Positions 60,270 through 64,000 of a DNA stretch of 64,000 nt are shown here, piece by piece (the stretch's first letter is position 1; each line of letters opens with the position of its first letter). The position numbers and the translations under genes are program-made. The DNA is from Alphaproteobacteria bacterium (GTDB lineage Bacteria; Pseudomonadota; Alphaproteobacteria; RF32; CAG-239): positions 62,001 to 126,000 of the forward strand of contig JAFUBQ010000020.1 of the NCBI GenBank assembly GCA_017460085.1, given 5' to 3'. The notes beneath the pieces are model-generated. The model worked only from the letters and a program-made list of their open reading frames with translations, did no database searches and had not been told where the DNA came from.

Positions 60270-61181
60270 TCAGCGTTGGCGGAAACTAGCGTTTTCCACC
60301 AGTTTTGCGCATAAATCCGCATACGAAATACCTACATATTTTGCTTGTTCCGGCACCAATGAAAGTGAGGTCATTCCCGGATTGGTGTTGATTTCTAAAA
60401 GAACCACACCGTCTTTTTCATTATAGCGAAAATCGCAGCGCGAAACAGTATTACATCCAAGCGCTTTATGCAATGTTTCAGCATAATTGCAGCAAATATC
60501 GCACACCTTTTGCGGAATGTCGGCCGGCAGAATATGTTGCGTTTTACCGGCGGTATATTTTGCTTCATAATCATAAAATTGATTAGACGCTTTCAACTCC
60601 GTAACATTATATGCTTTACCCTCTAAACACATTACCGTTAATTCGCGGCCGGCAATATAATCTTCCACCAAAATTTTTTGCTCTGCATCGGCATATTTTA
60701 CCTTGTCAATATCTTCCGGTTTCAAAACTAAAAACACTCCCACGCTGGAACCGTCAGCCACAGGCTTAACAACGTGTTGCTTACGCGACCAAAAGTTTTT
60801 GTTTTGTAAATAAATACCATAGGTCATCAGTTGTCCATGCGCCACTTTAATTCCGTTTTGTGCCGCCACGATTTTGGTGAGCTGTTTATCCATACCAACT
60901 AAAGAAGCCCACATTCCTGAATGTGTGTAAGGAATTTGTAGCATGTCTAAAAAACCTTGAATTTCGCCGTCTTCACCCCAATTGCCGTAAAGACCGTTAA
61001 AAACAACATCAGGTTTTTCGCGGCGTAAAATATCCACCAAGTTCCAAGCGTTCGTCAAATCATGTTCAATAACCTCATAACCTTTGCTTTTAAGGGCCGT
61101 TGCAATATCATCTTTGGCACTGATACTCACTTCACGTTCGGCTGAAAATCCGCCGTAGATTAATAAAACTTTTTTTGCCAT
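60270..61181 (-). CDS. ddl: D-alanine--D-alanine ligase
   Basis: 303 residues. ATP-grasp enzyme joining two D-Ala for peptidoglycan. Start MAKKVLLIYGGFSAEREVSI; VFNGLYGNWGEDGEIQGFLD (20 residues) is a Ddl hallmark with HGxxGEDG replaced here by YGNWGEDG; VKPVADGSSVGVF and LLEINTNPGMT (Mg and D-Ala site) are in place. Ser150-type residues in GSSVG bind D-Ala1. It converges on DUF2155 with about 90 bases of AT-rich spacer. Confidence 0.94.
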   Translation of the reverse strand: MAKKVLLIYGGFSAEREVSISAKDDIATALKSKGYEVIEHDLTNAWNLVDILRREKPDVVFNGLYGNWGEDGEIQGFLDMLQIPYTHSGMWASLVGMDKQLTKIVAAQNGIKVAHGQLMTYGIYLQNKNFWSRKQHVVKPVADGSSVGVFLVLKPEDIDKVKYADAEQKILVEDYIAGRELTVMCLEGKAYNVTELKASNQFYDYEAKYTAGKTQHILPADIPQKVCDICCNYAETLHKALGCNTVSRCDFRYNEKDGVVLLEINTNPGMTSLSLVPEQAKYVGISYADLCAKLVENASFRQR

Positions 61182-61246
61182 GCATTTTTTCCTTTATAAT
61201 CTAAAATTTTCTGTTATGTTAAGAAAAATTGTTTAAGGATTGGCTA

Positions 61247-62011
61247 ATGAAACGCGGACTTTTTTATATATTTATCATAGCATTGATATCTTTTCCGGCA
61301 GCGGCATTGGAGGTTTTGCAAAAGTTTGATACCACCATAGGTTTTTTTGATGCCAGCAAAGAAACTTTTGCCTATAAATTTTATAATGCGCACGATTATG
61401 ACATTAAAACAACCGTTACAACCACCGGAACTTTCGGGGCGCTTTATCCGTTCAGCGCATCATATCATGCGGTGGGAACATTTAATAAAGCAAAATTTAT
61501 GCCGCAAAGCTATTTTCAAACCGCAAAATCACGATTCCATAAGCGCAGCAAGGAAATTGTTTATCAAAACGGTGTGCCGCAATATCGCATCAGCCAAAAA
61601 GATAAAAAACGGCGGCAAGATGCCATAGAAATTGATGAAAAATATCCGTCCTCACATGATTTACTCTCTACTTTTGCCGAACTCAGTTGGCAAATTATTA
61701 AGGGCGGAAAGTGTGATTTTGAAAAATATTCGTTTAATGGCAAGCGTTACTCTCTTTCTAAAGTTAAAACTTTGGGCAAAGAAAAAATTAAAACGCCGTA
61801 TTTTGAGGGCAAGGCTCTGAAATGCGCATATCATTTAGAAGTTTTAGATGATGCCGAAGCCGGCTTCTTTTTAAACAAAGATGAGCCGATATATTTTTGG
61901 ATTTTACACGATAAACAAACGGATTTACCATTCATCGCGCGCATTTTGGTAGAATCTACTCCGTTTGGCGCGATGGAAACAATAACTACCGAGATAGAGG
62001 TCAAAAAATAA
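61247..62011 (+). CDS. DUF3108-domain exported protein
   Basis: 254 residues. Signal peptide GLFYIFIIALISFPAAAL, then a beta-barrel-like domain with the DUF3108 features (ETFAYKFYNAHDYDIKTTVT, 20 residues, and a conserved central Tyr/Arg-rich stretch). These proteins are often found with lipid or sugar transport genes; no reaction is known. ATG 61247 is preceded by AAGGA. Its stop overlaps the next start by one base (AATAATG). Confidence 0.75.
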   Translation: MKRGLFYIFIIALISFPAAALEVLQKFDTTIGFFDASKETFAYKFYNAHDYDIKTTVTTTGTFGALYPFSASYHAVGTFNKAKFMPQSYFQTAKSRFHKRSKEIVYQNGVPQYRISQKDKKRRQDAIEIDEKYPSSHDLLSTFAELSWQIIKGGKCDFEKYSFNGKRYSLSKVKTLGKEKIKTPYFEGKALKCAYHLEVLDDAEAGFFLNKDEPIYFWILHDKQTDLPFIARILVESTPFGAMETITTEIEVKK

Positions 62012-63420
62012 TGAAAAAAGCCGAATTACTTTTACCGGCAGGTTCGCTGGTCAAACTTAAAACCGCCATTTTATATGGTGCCGACGCCGTTTATGCCGGA
62101 ACACCGGATATGAGCCTGCGCACACAATCTAAATTTACACTTGAAGATTTAAAAGAAGGTATTGATTTTGTGCATTCTATGGGCAAAAAAATATACTTAA
62201 CGCTCAATTTATACATTCATAATGAAGAAGCTGAAAAGCTGCCGCAATTTGTGCAAACTTTGCGCGAACTGCAGCCGGACGGTGTTTTGGTGGCAGACCC
62301 CGGTGTGTTTTATTATTTGCAGCAACATGCACCGGAATTAAAACGTTTTGTTTCGACACAGGCCAATATTTGCTCAGGGCAAACGGTGAAATTTTGGCAG
62401 TCAATGGGCGCAAGTTTGTGCGTTTTAGGACGCGAAGTTACTTTTGCGGAAATGGAAAAAATCCGTACGCAATGTCCGGATATTTTGCTGGAATGCTTTA
62501 TCCACGGTGCTATGTGTATGTCCTATTCCGGCCGCTGTTTAATTTCTAATTTTATGGCTGACCGCAGCGCTAATAAAGGAAAATGCGCGCATTGCTGCCG
62601 TTGGCACTACAAAATGCATCTGCGGCTTAAAGACGGAACCACTAAAGAAATTGAAATTAATCAAGATAATGCCAAAGCCTTTGAATTTTTGCTGGAAGAA
62701 GAATTTCGCCCCGGTGAATATTATGAAATTGTTGAAGATGAACACGGCGGATATTTGCTTAATTCTAAAGATATGTGCTTAATGCCGCGCCTCAATGATA
62801 TTTTGCGTATCGGTATGGATTCGCTAAAAGTGGAAGGGCGCAACAAAACCGAATATTATGCCGGCACGGTGGCACGCGCTTATCGACAGGCAATTGACGA
62901 CTATTATCAAAATCCGGAAAATTGGGACTATACAAAATATATGGACGACTTATATGCCCTGCAAAATCGTGGCTATTGTTTGGGTTTCCACGACGGCAAG
63001 CTGACCAATATCAGCCAAAATTATGAATATACGCGCACTATGGGCGAATGGCTTTTTGCCGGTTCAATTGTAGAATGGCAAGGCGATGATGCCGTTTTTG
63101 AAATTCGTAACTATATCAACAGCGGTGAAACAATAGAGTTTTTAATTCCGAATACGATGGAAAATATTTCTTTAACACTGAACGAATTTGAAGATGCTGT
63201 AAGCGGCGAAATAACAGCCAAAGTTTCGGCCGGTCAGGGCAAAAAAATTCGCCTGCGGCCAAATGTTTGGAATAAACCGATAGCCGAAATCAAAAAGCTG
63301 TTGCCGCAATATGTTATTGCTCGTAAAAATGAAGGTTTGAAAGGCGAAAATGCGGTAATGTATGAGCGTAAAAAAGCCGAATTTGCACAACTAATTGAAG
63401 GTTGCCCGCTTGATGACTAA
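62011..63420 (+). CDS. trhP: U32 peptidase-family tRNA hydroxylation protein, TrhP/YegQ-like
   Basis: 469 residues. TIM-barrel domain with LLLPAGSLVKLKTAILYGAD and the metal/cluster cysteines ECFIHGAMCMSYSGRCLISN (20 residues), GKCAHCCRW, then a C-terminal U32 barrel (GEWLFAGSIVEWQG). TrhP hydroxylates tRNA U34 with its partners; RlhA and other U32 paralogs have different cysteine spacing. The start ATG shares a base with the DUF3108 stop and the end overlaps miaA by 8 bases, so all three are coupled. Confidence 0.85.
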   Translation: MKKAELLLPAGSLVKLKTAILYGADAVYAGTPDMSLRTQSKFTLEDLKEGIDFVHSMGKKIYLTLNLYIHNEEAEKLPQFVQTLRELQPDGVLVADPGVFYYLQQHAPELKRFVSTQANICSGQTVKFWQSMGASLCVLGREVTFAEMEKIRTQCPDILLECFIHGAMCMSYSGRCLISNFMADRSANKGKCAHCCRWHYKMHLRLKDGTTKEIEINQDNAKAFEFLLEEEFRPGEYYEIVEDEHGGYLLNSKDMCLMPRLNDILRIGMDSLKVEGRNKTEYYAGTVARAYRQAIDDYYQNPENWDYTKYMDDLYALQNRGYCLGFHDGKLTNISQNYEYTRTMGEWLFAGSIVEWQGDDAVFEIRNYINSGETIEFLIPNTMENISLTLNEFEDAVSGEITAKVSAGQGKKIRLRPNVWNKPIAEIKKLLPQYVIARKNEGLKGENAVMYERKKAEFAQLIEGCPLDD

Positions 63421-64000
63421 GCCGAAAGTTCTGATTATTGCCGGTCCGACAGCATCGGGAAAGTCTCGTTTAGCCATAGATTCAGCGCGTGCTTTTAATG
63501 GGGTGGTTATTAATTGCGATGCTTTGCAAATATATAAAGATATTCCGATTATTGCCGCCACGCCGAATGCTGCCGAAAAACAAATGGCAGAGCATCGGTT
63601 GTTTGAAATTTATGAGGTGGAAAAGCGCGGTAATGTGGTGGAATGGCTGAATTTGTGTGTGGCAGAAATTAAACGCTGCTGGCAAGAAGAAAAATTGCCG
63701 ATTGTTGTGGGCGGTACCGGCATGTATATTGATGCGCTGATTAACGGAGTGACGCCGATTCCGGAAATTCCGCCGCAGATTCGCGCCAAAGCAAGTTCTA
63801 TGACACTGGGAGATTTATATGAATTTGTGCAGCAAAATGACAGGCAAACGGCTGAGCGTTTGCACCCTAACGATAAAACCCGCCTGACGCGTGCTGTGGA
63901 AATTATGCTGTTTACCAAGCGCAAACTTTCCGAATGGTTTGCCGAGCCGCTAGTAAAAAAACTGCCGGAAGCAGACTTTAAGGTGGTTAAAATTGTGCCG
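63413..64000 (+). CDS. miaA: tRNA dimethylallyltransferase, 5' part
   Basis: 196 codons, continuing past the right edge. Adds dimethylallyl to A37 of tRNAs reading UNN codons. Walker A GPTASGKS at about 11-18, the substrate Asp in VINCDALQIYKDI (where most enzymes have DSMQVY), VVGGTGMYIDALINGV, and the DKTRLTRAVEIM segment of the family. ATG 63413 overlaps the TrhP stop. With TrhP and the t6A genes tsaC/tsaD, the window is rich in tRNA anticodon-loop modification. Confidence 0.95.
   Translation, partial: MTKPKVLIIAGPTASGKSRLAIDSARAFNGVVINCDALQIYKDIPIIAATPNAAEKQMAEHRLFEIYEVEKRGNVVEWLNLCVAEIKRCWQEEKLPIVVGGTGMYIDALINGVTPIPEIPPQIRAKASSMTLGDLYEFVQQNDRQTAERLHPNDKTRLTRAVEIMLFTKRKLSEWFAEPLVKKLPEADFKVVKIVP

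Noticed and set aside
60254..60272. Palindrome CTGAAATA-TTA-TATTTCAG at the ddl stop as terminator
   Set aside because: AT-only stem with no T-run on either side; probably chance in AT-rich DNA.
1..64000. CRISPR array or complete insertion sequence
   Set aside because: No set of regularly spaced direct repeats was seen, and no intact transposase with terminal inverted repeats; only serine recombinases and fragments are present.

Overview
The window is an AT-rich bacterial chromosome segment that reads as an alphaproteobacterium. The evidence is gene order and family content: mutM - small exported protein - rpsT - dnaA - dnaN - recF, yajC-secD-secF, tolQRA, an MlaD/DUF2155 block, an RpoH sigma factor with a well-formed RpoH box, a mitofilin-like protein and a SufS-SufT-SufE set. 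The presence of rubrerythrin, the AT bias and many orphan proteins suggest an uncultured, probably anaerobic or host-associated lineage such as the gut alphaproteobacteria; that assignment is inference.

Layout. 1-5.2 kb: end of a His-rich protein, a phosphoethanolamine-transferase-like membrane sulfatase, an HNH-like orphan protein coupled to a SUKH protein, and tsaC. 5.2-9.6 kb: a glycine-zipper lipoprotein opposite asnS, an exported protein, rpoH and prmC. 9.6-11.7 kb: an orphan four-helix membrane protein with a long leader and different codon use. 11.7-16.7 kb: clpB with a heat-shock-type promoter, a cytosolic metallophosphatase, a SHOCT protein and a small CxxC protein. 16.7-22.5 kb: recF, dnaN, dnaA, rpsT, mutM on the minus strand. 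22.5-31.3 kb: a J-domain protein, two paralogous beta-barrels with a shared palindromic leader, an NlpD-like LysM/LytM lipoprotein, rubrerythrin, a TPR protein, a uracil-DNA glycosylase lacking two Fe-S ligands, and two paralogous exported Cys proteins. 31.3-35.1 kb: yajC-secD-secF and an HD phosphohydrolase.

35.1-37.7 kb is a recombination scar next to tRNA-Glu: a NUDIX remnant, an acidic ORF, the tail of a large serine recombinase and an orphan gene. 37.7-42.7 kb is one long minus-strand run sufS-sufT-sufE-sucC-sucD-comF, in which the succinyl-CoA synthetase subunits have lost key catalytic residues. 42.8-47.1 kb: tolQRA, but tolB and pal do not follow; an invertase-type recombinase and a repeat protein sit there instead. 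47.2-47.4 kb holds a likely 6S RNA with its own promoter. 47.5-51.8 kb: nth, tsaD, a mitofilin-like protein and an archaeal-type ADP-dependent sugar kinase.

51.8-54.4 kb is a second accessory island: a gene split by one in-frame TAA and a DUF218-type protein, both driven by near-identical promoters with a common operator-like sequence. The split gene ends in a tail (consensus TPIK-V-ANAPF-V) that also ends the repeat protein 5 kb away; this shared C-terminal tag, seen in otherwise unrelated proteins, is the best candidate for an undescribed system here. 54.4-64 kb returns to core envelope functions: a GldA/GldFG-type ABC exporter with a DUF4340 protein, two single MCE/MlaD proteins, DUF2155, ddl, DUF3108, a U32 peptidase-family protein and the start of miaA.

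No CRISPR array, rRNA, complete insertion sequence or recognisable oriC was seen.
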